The translations under genes were made by a program, and so were the position numbers. Positions 22,844-30,025 of a stretch of DNA of 30,025 nucleotides are shown one piece after another. The first letter of the stretch is position 1, and the number at the start of each line of letters is the position of its first letter. Source of the stretch: Coriobacteriaceae bacterium (GTDB taxonomy: Bacteria; Actinomycetota; Coriobacteriia; Coriobacteriales; Eggerthellaceae); assembly GCA_015062635.1 (NCBI GenBank), contig SUUF01000002.1, positions 27,433 to 57,457 of the forward strand, written 5' to 3'. The notes beneath the pieces are model-generated. The model saw nothing but the letters and a program-made list of their open reading frames with translations, was not told the DNA's origin and searched no databases.

Positions 22844-23827
22844 CTAGTGCGGCCAGCTCGGGTTCTTCAAGAGCGCGCGCCCGATGCCGACGAGGTCGCA
22901 GGCGCCGTCGTCGAGCAGGGCTTGCGCATCCTCGAGGGTCTTCACGCCGCCGGTCAGCAGCACGGGAACGTCCACAGCCGCTTTCACGGCGCGCGCCTGG
23001 TCGGCAAACCATCCCGGTTCCGCATGGCCGGGCCGCTCGTAGCGGTCCCATCCACCCGAAATGCTCAGGTAATCGACACCCGCTTCCACGAGCAGGCGCG
23101 CAGCTGCCACGGCGTCGTCGATGGTCGCACCCCCATCCCGGTAGTCGCAACCGCCTAAGCGCATGCCCACGGCGAAATCGGGTCCCACGGCATGCCGCAC
23201 GGCGGCTATCACCTCGCGATGGAACCGCAGGCGGTTCTCGAGCGTGCCGCCGTACCCGTCCTCGCGGTCGTTCATGAGCGGGGAATAGAACTGGTCGAGC
23301 AGGTACGCGTGCGCGGAATGGACCTCGACGCCGTCGAACCCGGCATCCTTCACGCGTCGGGCCGCCGCCGCGAATGACACGACCAGCCTCGCGATGCCCG
23401 CCTCGTCGAGCGCCACCGGCATGCTGTCGCCTTCACCGGCGGGAATGGCGGCCGGCGACACCTGCGTGTTGGGCGCCACGGGCGCCTGGCCGGTGACGCT
23501 TTGCCGCGCCGCGCCGCCGGCATGCGATATCTGGCATATCGCGGCGATGCCGTTGTTATGGCACGCATCGGCGAGCGCCGAGAGGCCCATCGCGTCTTCA
23601 TCGCGCGCGGCGGAAACCTGACGCGGTTTCGCCTGGCCTTCGGGCGAGACATAGCAGTGCTCGGTGATGATGGTTCCCACGCCGCTTCTCTGCGCGCGTT
23701 CGGCATAATGGGCGCAGAGCGCCGGCGTCACGCGACCATCGTCCGTGGCTTTGTACACCGCCATCGGCGCCATCGCCAGGCGGTTCTTGCATTCGATTGT
23801 CCCGATGTGAAGCGCGTCGTCTATCAT
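22844..23827 (-). CDS. Old-Yellow-Enzyme-type NADH:flavin oxidoreductase
   Basis: A 327-residue single-domain FMN-dependent TIM barrel. Family landmarks are the N-terminal CKNRLAMAPMA, QISHAG (Gln99, His102), the substrate-binding His170 and His173 in EVHSAHAYLLDQF, SPLMNDREDGYGGTLENR and the C-terminal phosphate loop GIGRALLKNP. There is no 4Fe-4S or FAD domain as in the longer enoate reductases. It would reduce activated C=C bonds or similar electrophiles at NAD(P)H expense; the substrate is unknown. The start at 23827 follows GGAGCAGG; the ATG at 23899 would add an arginine-rich tail crossing a terminator. A MIDG-type small protein is encoded upstream on the same strand but is separated by a terminator. 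Confidence 0.9.
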   Translation of the reverse strand: MIDDALHIGTIECKNRLAMAPMAVYKATDDGRVTPALCAHYAERAQRSGVGTIITEHCYVSPEGQAKPRQVSAARDEDAMGLSALADACHNNGIAAICQISHAGGAARQSVTGQAPVAPNTQVSPAAIPAGEGDSMPVALDEAGIARLVVSFAAAARRVKDAGFDGVEVHSAHAYLLDQFYSPLMNDREDGYGGTLENRLRFHREVIAAVRHAVGPDFAVGMRLGGCDYRDGGATIDDAVAAARLLVEAGVDYLSISGGWDRYERPGHAEPGWFADQARAVKAAVDVPVLLTGGVKTLEDAQALLDDGACDLVGIGRALLKNPSWPH

Positions 23828-23876
23828 GCCTGCTCCGTTCTGCCCGCCGGTCCCGCGTGGCGGGCGCGGTGGGCGT

Positions 23877-23912
23877 AAACAAAAGCGCCGCAGGAGCATT
23901 GCCCTGCGGCGC
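23877..23912 (-). terminator. Rho-independent terminator after MIDG paralogue B
   Basis: On the minus strand a 10-bp stem GCGCCGCAGG/CCTGCGGCGC (23903-23912 and 23885-23894) is followed by TTTTGTTT. It separates the small gene from the oxidoreductase gene downstream. Confidence 0.85.
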
Positions 23913-23937
23913 CCGTTATTCGATTGCCATAGATGCG

Positions 23938-24240
23938 CTAGATGCGCGTACCCTGGATGGAGAAGGTGCCGCGGGTGGTTTCCGCGATGGCGCGGAGCTT
24001 GCGGCCCTCGACCTCGCCCTTGATGTTGTAGGCGAAATGGCCGAACGTGAACATTCTCATGTTTCCCTGCATGGTGAACGTGTCGCCGTTGAGCTTTCCG
24101 TTGGAATAGAGGTTGCCCATGCCGATGAGCGACAAGCTTGCCTTCACGTTTTCGCCGTCGGCGGTCGTCTCGAGTTTCAGGGAACCGCGATTCACCCCGA
24201 TCGGGGTTTTCACGGTCACGTTGTATATTCCGTCAATCAT
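23938..24240 (-). CDS. Small MIDG-type beta-rich protein, paralogue B
   Basis: A 100-residue homologue of the protein at 18031-18330, also of unknown function. It begins MIDGIYNVTVKTPIG, continues with alternating strands and glycine turns, and ends TRGTFSIQGTRI. The regular strand-turn pattern suggests a small beta barrel of lipocalin-like character; no cofactor motif, signal peptide or cysteine is seen. GGAGGA a few bases upstream fixes the start at 24240. It has its own terminator, so its link to the downstream Old-Yellow-Enzyme gene is one of position rather than a firm operon. A -10-like TACTAT lies about 47 bp upstream. Confidence 0.75.
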   Translation of the reverse strand: MIDGIYNVTVKTPIGVNRGSLKLETTADGENVKASLSLIGMGNLYSNGKLNGDTFTMQGNMRMFTFGHFAYNIKGEVEGRKLRAIAETTRGTFSIQGTRI

Positions 24241-24513
24241 CTTCGATCCTCCGGTAAGAAATCGGTTGGTCACTGTCTCTATAGTATCCCGAATGCGGCG
24301 CTTCCATAGGGGACAAGCTGAAAAAATTGTCCATTCCCAAACTTTGCGAAAGATGCGGGGCGGGGTGCGCCGGGGGAAGCGGGCGCGTTTGCGGGTGCGT
24401 CTGCGGGTGCGTCTGCGGGTGCCGATGGGGCTTCGCCGGCAAGAAACGACCCCCTTCGCCTTGGGCGAAGGGGGTCGCATGCCAACATGGTGCGCCGTGC
24501 GGCGCAACCGCGT
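24241..24513. other. Intergenic region with tandem repeat and dyad
   Basis: This 273-bp gap between two minus-strand genes holds the promoter region of the small gene. It includes a GGACAA/TTGTCC dyad at 24311-24332 and three tandem copies of a 12-bp unit (GCGTCTGCGGGT) at 24385-24420. The carB terminator lies at its right end. No gene is seen. Confidence 0.6.
24441..24476 (-). terminator. Rho-independent terminator of carB
   Basis: A perfect 13-bp stem GACCCCCTTCGCC/GGCGAAGGGGGTC (24448-24460, 24464-24476) with a 3-nt loop is followed on the minus strand by GTTTCTT. It lies 38 bp beyond the carB stop. Confidence 0.85.
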
Positions 24514-27500
24514 TTACTTGATGCCCTGATGGATCTCCTGCAGGCTCTTCACGCCCGACCCGCCGTTGGCGCGCAGCGTCTTGATGCCTTCCGCGCTCGC
24601 GAGGCCGGCGGCCATCGTGGTCATGTACGGCACGTGCGCCTTGATGGCGGTCTTGCGGATGTAGCTGTCGTCTTCGGCGCTCTCGGTGCTGCTCGACGGC
24701 GTGTTCAGCACGAGGTCGACCTCGCCGTTCGTGATGACGTCGATGAGGTTCGGGCGTCCTTCGTGCGCCTTGAACACCTTCGTGGCGGGAATGCCCGCGT
24801 CGACGAGCTGGGTGTAGGTGCCGCCCGTCGCCATGATGTCGAAGCCGGCGTCGATGAACGCTTGCGCCACGTTGTTGAGCTCGGCTTTATCGCGGTCGCT
24901 CACCGAGATGAGCACCGTGCCGCCCATCGGCAGCGCGGTCTGCGTGGCTTCCTGGCTCTTGAAGAACGCCTCGCCGAAGGTGTCGGCCAGGCCGAGCACC
25001 TCGCCGGTCGAGCGCATCTCGGGGCCGAGCAGCGGGTCGACTTCGGGGAACATGTTGAACGGGAACACCGCTTCCTTCACGCCGTAATGGGAGTACTTGG
25101 CTTCCTTCAGCTCGGGCACCGGCGAGGTGCGGCCCGTCAGGGGCAGCGTGATGACGTCGGTGGCGATCTGCACCATCTGGATGCCGCAGACCTTCGACAC
25201 GAGCGGCACGGTGCGGCTGGCACGCGGGTTCGCCTCCAACACGTACACGGTGTCGCCCTCGATGGCGTACTGGATGTTCATCAGGCCGCGCACGTGCATG
25301 GCCTCGGCGATGAGGCGCGTGTATTCCTTGATGGTCGCCAGGTGCTCGTCCGAGATGTTGATGGAGGGCAGGATGGCGGCCGAGTCGCCGGAATGGATGC
25401 CCGCAAGCTCCACGTGCTCCATCACGGCGGGCACGTAGGCATGCGTGCCGTCGCAGATGGCGTCGGCTTCGCATTCCAGGGCATGGTTCAGGAAGCGGTC
25501 GATGAGAATCGGACGGTCGGGCGTGACGCCGACGGCCGCCGCCATGTAGCTGCGCAGGTTGTCATCGTCGTAGACGACCTCCATGCCGCGGCCGCCGAGC
25601 ACGTAGCTCGGACGCACCATCACGGGGAAGCCGATGCGATGCGCGATCTCGAGGGCCTCGTCGATGTTCACGGCCATGCCGGCTTCGGGCATCGGGATGC
25701 CCAGACGGTCCATGACCTCGCGGAACCGGTCGCGGTCCTCGGCCAGGTCGATGATCTCGGGCGACGTGCCCAGGATGTTCACGCCATTGGCCTCGAGCTC
25801 GCTCGCCAGGTTCAGCGGCGTCTGCCCGCCGAACTGCGCGATGACGCCGAGCGGCTTTTCCTTCTTGTAGATGGAGAGCACGTCCTCGGCCGTGAGCGGC
25901 TCGAAGTAGAGCTTGTCGGACGTGTCGTAGTCGGTCGAGACCGTCTCGGGGTTGCAGTTCACGATGATGGTCTCGAAGCCGAGCTTCTTCAGGCTCTTCG
26001 CCGCATGGACGCAGCAGTAGTCGAATTCGATGCCCTGGCCGATGCGGTTCGGGCCGCCGCCGAGGATCATCACCTTGCGGCCGTCGCTTGCCACGGAATG
26101 GTCGGGCGCATTGTAGGTGCTGTAGTAGTAGGCGCTGTCCTTCGTGGATGACACGTGCACGCCCTCCCAGGCCTCGGTGCAGCCGATCTCCTCGCGGCGC
26201 GCGCGGATCTTCGCCTCGGGCACCTGCAGCAGCTCGGCGAGGTAGCGGTCGGCGAAGCCGTCCTTCTTGGCCTGCACGAGCACGTCGTCGGGCGGCAGCT
26301 GGGTGGGATGGTCAACGGAATAGGCGAGCAGCTGCTCTTCCTCGGACACGAGCTCGTCCATCTGCTCGATGAAGTACTTCTTGATCTTCGTGATCTCGTG
26401 CAGCTGGTCGACGGTCGCGCCCTTGCGCAGCGCCTCGTACATCACGAATTGGCGCTCGCTCGTGGGAACGGCCAGCATGCGCAGCAGCTCCTCGAGCGAT
26501 TTCTCATGGAAGTCCTTCGCGAAGCCCAGGCCGTAGCGGCCCTTCTCGAGCGAGCGGATGGCCTTCTGGAAAGCTTCCTTATAGGTCTTGCCGATGCTCA
26601 TGACCTCGCCGACGGCGCGCATCTGCGTGCCGAGCTTGTCCTCGACGCCCTTGAACTTCTCGAACGCCCAACGGGCGAACTTGATGACGACGTAATCGCC
26701 GTCGGGGTAGTACTTGTCGAGCGTGCCGTACTTGCCGCAGGGAATCTCGTCGAGCGTGAGGCCCGAGGCGAGCATCGACGAGATGAGCGCGATGGGGAAG
26801 CCGGTCGCCTTCGAGGCGAGCGCCGACGAGCGGCTCGTGCGCGGATTGATCTCGATGATGATGTCGCGGTCGGTTTCGGGGTCGTGCGCCCACTGCACGT
26901 TCGTGCCGCCGATGACCTTCACGGCGTCGACGATGCGGTACGACTTTTCCTGCAGGCGGTCGATGACGGCCTGGTCGATGGTCTGCATCGGCGCGGCGCA
27001 GAAGCTGTCGCCGGTGTGCACGCCCATCGGGTCGATGTTCTCGATCGTGCAGACGGTGATCATCTGCCCTTTCGCGTCGCGGACGACCTCGAACTCGAGC
27101 TCTTCCCAGCCGAGGACGCTTTCCTCGACGAGCACCTCGGTGACGGGGCTTGCCGCGAGGCCGCGTGCGACGACGGTGCGCAGCTCCTCGATGTTGTAGA
27201 CGAGGCCGCCGCCCGTGCCGCCCATCGTGTAGGCGGGACGCAGCACGCACGGATATCCGAGCTCGTCGGCGATGGCGACCGCTTCTTCCACGGTATGCGA
27301 GACCTTGGAGCGGGCCATCTCGATGCCGAGATCGGCCATCGTCTGCTTGAAGATGTCGCGGTCCTCGCCGCGCTCGATGGCGTCGATCGGCGTTCCGATG
27401 ACCTCGACGCCGTATTTGTCGAGCACGCCCTTCGCGGCGAGCGCAGACGAGAGGTTCAGGCCCGACTGGCCGCCGAGGTTCGGCAGCAGCGCATCCGGGC

Positions 27501-27744
27501 GCTCCTTGGCGATGATCTGCTCGAGGCGCTCGACGTTCAACGGCTCGATGTATACGGTGTCGGCCGTCTCGGGGTCGGTCATGATGGTGGCGGGATTGCT
27601 GTTTACCAGGACGATTTCGTATCCAAGTGCGCGCAGGGCCTTGCAAGCCTGGGTGCCGGAGTAGTCGAATTCGCATGCCTGGCCAATGATGATGGGGCCG
27701 GATCCGATGATGAGGACTTTCTTGACGTCATCGCGTTTTGGCAT
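24514..27744 (-). CDS. carB: Carbamoyl-phosphate synthase large subunit
   Basis: A 1076-residue enzyme of standard length that makes carbamoyl phosphate from bicarbonate, ammonia and two ATP for pyrimidine and arginine synthesis. Two homologous ATP-grasp halves are present: the first begins KKVLIIGSGPIIIGQACEFD, the second KVMILGGGPNRIGQGIEFD near the middle. ATP-grasp markers include EINPRTSRSSALASK and EANPRASRTVPLVSK. The C-terminal MGS-like allosteric domain (about residue 940 on) is complete. AAAGGAGG five bases before the ATG fixes the start at 27744. The glutaminase partner carA is not adjacent; the upstream gene is LOG-family. A -10 TATAAT lies 37 bp upstream. Confidence 0.96.
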   Translation of the reverse strand: MPKRDDVKKVLIIGSGPIIIGQACEFDYSGTQACKALRALGYEIVLVNSNPATIMTDPETADTVYIEPLNVERLEQIIAKERPDALLPNLGGQSGLNLSSALAAKGVLDKYGVEVIGTPIDAIERGEDRDIFKQTMADLGIEMARSKVSHTVEEAVAIADELGYPCVLRPAYTMGGTGGGLVYNIEELRTVVARGLAASPVTEVLVEESVLGWEELEFEVVRDAKGQMITVCTIENIDPMGVHTGDSFCAAPMQTIDQAVIDRLQEKSYRIVDAVKVIGGTNVQWAHDPETDRDIIIEINPRTSRSSALASKATGFPIALISSMLASGLTLDEIPCGKYGTLDKYYPDGDYVVIKFARWAFEKFKGVEDKLGTQMRAVGEVMSIGKTYKEAFQKAIRSLEKGRYGLGFAKDFHEKSLEELLRMLAVPTSERQFVMYEALRKGATVDQLHEITKIKKYFIEQMDELVSEEEQLLAYSVDHPTQLPPDDVLVQAKKDGFADRYLAELLQVPEAKIRARREEIGCTEAWEGVHVSSTKDSAYYYSTYNAPDHSVASDGRKVMILGGGPNRIGQGIEFDYCCVHAAKSLKKLGFETIIVNCNPETVSTDYDTSDKLYFEPLTAEDVLSIYKKEKPLGVIAQFGGQTPLNLASELEANGVNILGTSPEIIDLAEDRDRFREVMDRLGIPMPEAGMAVNIDEALEIAHRIGFPVMVRPSYVLGGRGMEVVYDDDNLRSYMAAAVGVTPDRPILIDRFLNHALECEADAICDGTHAYVPAVMEHVELAGIHSGDSAAILPSINISDEHLATIKEYTRLIAEAMHVRGLMNIQYAIEGDTVYVLEANPRASRTVPLVSKVCGIQMVQIATDVITLPLTGRTSPVPELKEAKYSHYGVKEAVFPFNMFPEVDPLLGPEMRSTGEVLGLADTFGEAFFKSQEATQTALPMGGTVLISVSDRDKAELNNVAQAFIDAGFDIMATGGTYTQLVDAGIPATKVFKAHEGRPNLIDVITNGEVDLVLNTPSSSTESAEDDSYIRKTAIKAHVPYMTTMAAGLASAEGIKTLRANGGSGVKSLQEIHQGIK

Positions 27745-27780
27745 GTGGCCTCCTTTGGCGTATCTGCTTAAACCTTCAAT

Positions 27781-27786
27781 ATTATA
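27781..27786 (-). promoter_or_regulatory. -10 element for carB
   Basis: A perfect TATAAT on the minus strand, 37 bp upstream of the start codon. No good -35 is found at 16-18 bp. No PyrR-type attenuator structure was recognised in the short leader. Confidence 0.55.
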
Positions 27787-27877
27787 TAGGTCATACATGA
27801 ACGTACGGTGTGGATTATCGTTACGCCGCAACATGGATGTAACACAAGGCAAGCATCCATACGGCTCGGGCCACGCG

Positions 27878-28420
27878 CTAGGCGCGCGCCTCCCCGAGCA
27901 TGCGGGCGGCCTCGTCGACGGAATCGGCGAACACGATGGCCTCGTGCTCGTAGGCGTCGACGAAACCGTGGGCGAGGAGCTCGTCGAGAAACGCGCGGAA
28001 CGTGTCGTAGAAACCGTCGATGTTCAGGAAAATGCAGGGGGCGTGCGTCAGTCGCAGGCGGACGCGGCTCATGATCTCGGTCATCTCCTCGAGCGTGCCG
28101 ATGCCGCCGGGAAGCGCGACGAAGGCGTCGCCGAGCTCGATCATCTTGGCCTTGCGCTCCGACATCGTCTCGACGTCGAAGAGCACGGGCAGGTCGTGCT
28201 GGGGGATGTCGCTTTCCAGGAAGAACCGCGGCTCGACGCCCGTCACGTGCGCGCCGCCCTCGAGCGCGGCGCCGGCGACGATGCCCATCAGCCCGATGGC
28301 GCTGCCGCCGTATACCAGGGAGTGTCCCGCGCTCGCGATCCATTCGCCGAGCTCGCGCGCCGCTTGCGCATAGGCTGGCACGTCACCCCGGCTCGACCCG
28401 CAATACACCGTGATGTTCAT
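27878..28420 (-). CDS. LOG-family protein (nucleoside-monophosphate phosphoribohydrolase fold)
   Basis: A 180-residue Rossmann-fold protein of the LOG/TIGR00730 family. Landmarks are CGSSRG near the N-terminus, GGSAIGLMG at 38-46, MSERK with Arg89 and the diagnostic PGGIGTLEE at 104-112, which supplies the catalytic Glu. Family members cleave the base from AMP or from cytokinin-type nucleotides; in bacteria they are often general AMP phosphoribohydrolases of unclear role. No lysine decarboxylase activity is implied despite older naming. GAGGAGGG before the ATG at 28420 gives the start. It lies upstream of carB on the same strand with a 133-bp gap containing a carB promoter. Confidence 0.9.
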   Translation of the reverse strand: MNITVYCGSSRGDVPAYAQAARELGEWIASAGHSLVYGGSAIGLMGIVAGAALEGGAHVTGVEPRFFLESDIPQHDLPVLFDVETMSERKAKMIELGDAFVALPGGIGTLEEMTEIMSRVRLRLTHAPCIFLNIDGFYDTFRAFLDELLAHGFVDAYEHEAIVFADSVDEAARMLGEARA

Positions 28421-28637
28421 CCTGCCCTCCTCGTATCGTCGTGATTCCGGAAAGAAGGGTGCCACATCGCGGGACGGGGCGCGTTCGCCGAACCGCATTT
28501 CGCAAATTGTCCAGATTCCGCCGCGTCAAACGACGCGCGACATGCTGCTACGCCAGGGGTGCATGTGTGATGAACTATGTAGATTTCCCTTCGTCACGCC
28601 ATGTGCCGGCACGTGTGGTAACCTGCCATCGCAACAA

Positions 28638-28649
28638 CTGTCGCGACAG
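28638..28649. promoter_or_regulatory. Palindrome in the leader of the MFS gene
   Basis: CTGTCGCGACAG is a perfect 12-bp palindrome 37 bp upstream of the start codon. It is followed by an AGGTG/CACCT dyad (28648-28663) and preceded by GTGCCGGCAC (28603-28612) and CGCGTC/GACGCG (28522-28537). One or more may be operators. Confidence 0.4.
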
Positions 28650-28686
28650 GTGTCTTGTCACCTCTCGCACGGGCGAAGGGAACTTC

Positions 28687-30018
28687 ATGAATATCTCGGA
28701 ACGCCTCGAAGCGCTGCCCATGACCCCCATGATGCGCAAGATCCTCATCTTGGTGGGCATCGGCTGGATGTTCGACGCGATGGACCAGGGCATGGTCGCC
28801 GGCGTGTTGGCCGCCGTGGGCACCGATTGGGACCTGCAGACCCTGCAGCAATCGATTCTCGCAAGCGCTGGCACCTTCGGCATGATCTTGGGCGCGGCCC
28901 TCTCGGGCGTGGCGTCCGACCGCTGGGGGCGCCGTACGGTCATCCTGTTCACGCTGCTGATGTACAGCTTCGGCAGCTTGCTCTGCGGTCTTGCGGTCAA
29001 CTACGAGATGCTCGTCGTGTGCCGCTTCATCACGGGCTTCGGCCTCGGCGGCGAATTGCCGGCGGCTTCGACCCTCGTGAGCGAGTTCAGCCCGCTGAAG
29101 AGCCGCGGGCGCAACGTCGTGCTCCTCGAGAGCTTCTGGGCGTGGGGTTGGATCGTCGCCGCGCTGGTGGCGTACCTGCTCATCCCGGTATATGGCTGGC
29201 GCATCGCCTTCTTCGTGGGCGCCGTCCCCGCCTTCTTCGCGGCCGTGCTTCGCCGTGCGGTTCCCGAAAGCCCGCGTTACCTCGAGCTCGTCGGACGCCA
29301 TGACGAGGCCGACGACCTCGTGGCCCGCATGGAAAGCGAAGCCGGCATCACCTTCCCGAACGAGCGCAAGACGTCGTATGCGCCCACCGAGCATAAGAAG
29401 GGCGGCACCTTCCGCCAGCTGTGGATGCGCAAGCACCTGCGGGCGACCGTCGTGCTGTGGATCGTGTGGTTCGGCATCAACTTCGGCTACTACGGGTTCG
29501 TGCTGTGGACCCCCACGCTGCTGATGGGGCAGGGCTTCGCGATGGTGAAGAGCTTCGGCTTCACCGTCATCATGTGCCTGGCGCAGCTGCCCGGATACTT
29601 CAGCGCCGCCTGGCTCATCGAGAAGGCAGGCCGCAAGCCGGTGCTCATCGTGTACTTCGCGGGCACGGCGATGGCCGCTTGGCTGTTCGGCCACGCCGAC
29701 AGCGAGACGATGGTGCTCGCGACGGGCTGCCTGCTGTATTTCTTCGCGCTCGGTGCCTGGGGTTGCGTGTATTCCTACACGCCCGAGGTGTATCCCACCG
29801 AGGTACGCGGTTCTGGTGCCGGCTGGGCTGCCGCGTTCGGGCGCATCGGCGCCTTCATCGCGCCGTTCGTGGTGCCGGTGGTGTACGCATCGTTTGGCGA
29901 GGCGGCGGGATTCGCGGCGGTGTTCACGGTTTTGTGCACGGCGTTTGCGCTGGTGGCCATTGTCGTCGCGGTGTTCGGACGCGAGACCAAGGGCAAGCCG
30001 CTGGTGGAATCTGATTAG
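28687..30018 (+). CDS. MFS transporter, sugar/aromatic-acid porter (NiaP/SV2-like) type
   Basis: A 443-residue major facilitator protein with about twelve membrane spans. Landmarks are the DAMDQGMVAGVL first helix, the loop SDRWGRRTV, the span with FGLGGELPAASTLVSEF, PESPRYLEL at the central loop and PEVYPTEVRGSGAG in the C-terminal half. The pattern fits the group including AAHS-type aromatic acid carriers and NiaP-like nicotinate carriers; the substrate cannot be read from sequence. The start at 28687 follows AAGGGA; in-frame codons upstream to 28441 lack a good ribosome site. It is transcribed away from the LOG gene across a 266-bp gap with several palindromes. The stop is just inside the window edge. 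Confidence 0.9.
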   Translation: MNISERLEALPMTPMMRKILILVGIGWMFDAMDQGMVAGVLAAVGTDWDLQTLQQSILASAGTFGMILGAALSGVASDRWGRRTVILFTLLMYSFGSLLCGLAVNYEMLVVCRFITGFGLGGELPAASTLVSEFSPLKSRGRNVVLLESFWAWGWIVAALVAYLLIPVYGWRIAFFVGAVPAFFAAVLRRAVPESPRYLELVGRHDEADDLVARMESEAGITFPNERKTSYAPTEHKKGGTFRQLWMRKHLRATVVLWIVWFGINFGYYGFVLWTPTLLMGQGFAMVKSFGFTVIMCLAQLPGYFSAAWLIEKAGRKPVLIVYFAGTAMAAWLFGHADSETMVLATGCLLYFFALGAWGCVYSYTPEVYPTEVRGSGAGWAAAFGRIGAFIAPFVVPVVYASFGEAAGFAAVFTVLCTAFALVAIVVAVFGRETKGKPLVESD

Positions 30019-30025
30019 CGCGGCG

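Noticed and set aside
24487..27771. Long plus-strand open frames across carB (24487-26151 and 26155-27771)
   Set aside because: They are exact antisense shadows of carB with repetitive charged composition and no recognisable domains.

Overview
The window is about 30 kb of GC-rich DNA, densely packed with genes on both strands and carrying strong AGGAGG-type ribosome binding sites. Several features point to a Coriobacteriia-type actinobacterium (Eggerthellaceae/Slackia-like): class II (Firmicutes-type) galactokinase and GalT, a short 136-residue deformylase, a CBS-domain family II pyrophosphatase, a UvrA2-like protein, and small MIDG-type beta-rich proteins next to flavin enzymes. This placement is inference from gene content. 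There are no rRNA or tRNA genes, no CRISPR array and no transposase. Twenty protein genes can be supported.

Layout. Positions 1-287 hold a cluster of palindromic repeat units. Positions 288-2778 (minus) carry a GT-B-like protein followed by an alpha/beta hydrolase. Positions 2942-7028 (plus) carry a short peptide deformylase and a SWIM-SNF2 helicase. A YcjF/DUF697-like membrane protein follows at 7042-8160 (minus). Positions 8358-13698 (plus) form an alpha-galactoside cassette: GPH-family symporter, GH36 alpha-galactosidase, galactokinase and a short GalT. Together these would import an alpha-galactoside, release galactose and convert it to UDP-galactose; galE and a regulator are not in the window. 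Next is a gene of lower-GC appearance for a DUF559/Vsr-like nuclease-fold protein (13725-14813). It is followed by a 228-bp inverted-repeat element (14844-15071) that I cannot assign to a known family.

Positions 15121-17295 (minus) encode a PcrA/UvrD helicase, apparently leaderless. Divergent from it are a PNPOx-fold flavoprotein and a small MIDG-type protein. A UvrA2-like ATPase (18390-20939, minus) is divergent from a CBS-regulated manganese pyrophosphatase (21102-22466, plus). After a repeat-rich 377-bp gap come an Old-Yellow-Enzyme-type oxidoreductase and a second MIDG-type paralogue, both minus. The window ends with a stand-alone carB, a LOG-family protein (both minus) and an MFS transporter (plus).

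Most of the protein genes are conserved families. The least explained signals are in the DNA between genes: the 228-bp element, two unrelated families of intergenic repeats, and a paired-hairpin switch-like structure. Two protein-level oddities also stand out: the N-terminally short GalT, and the two MIDG-type paralogues that each sit beside a flavin enzyme.
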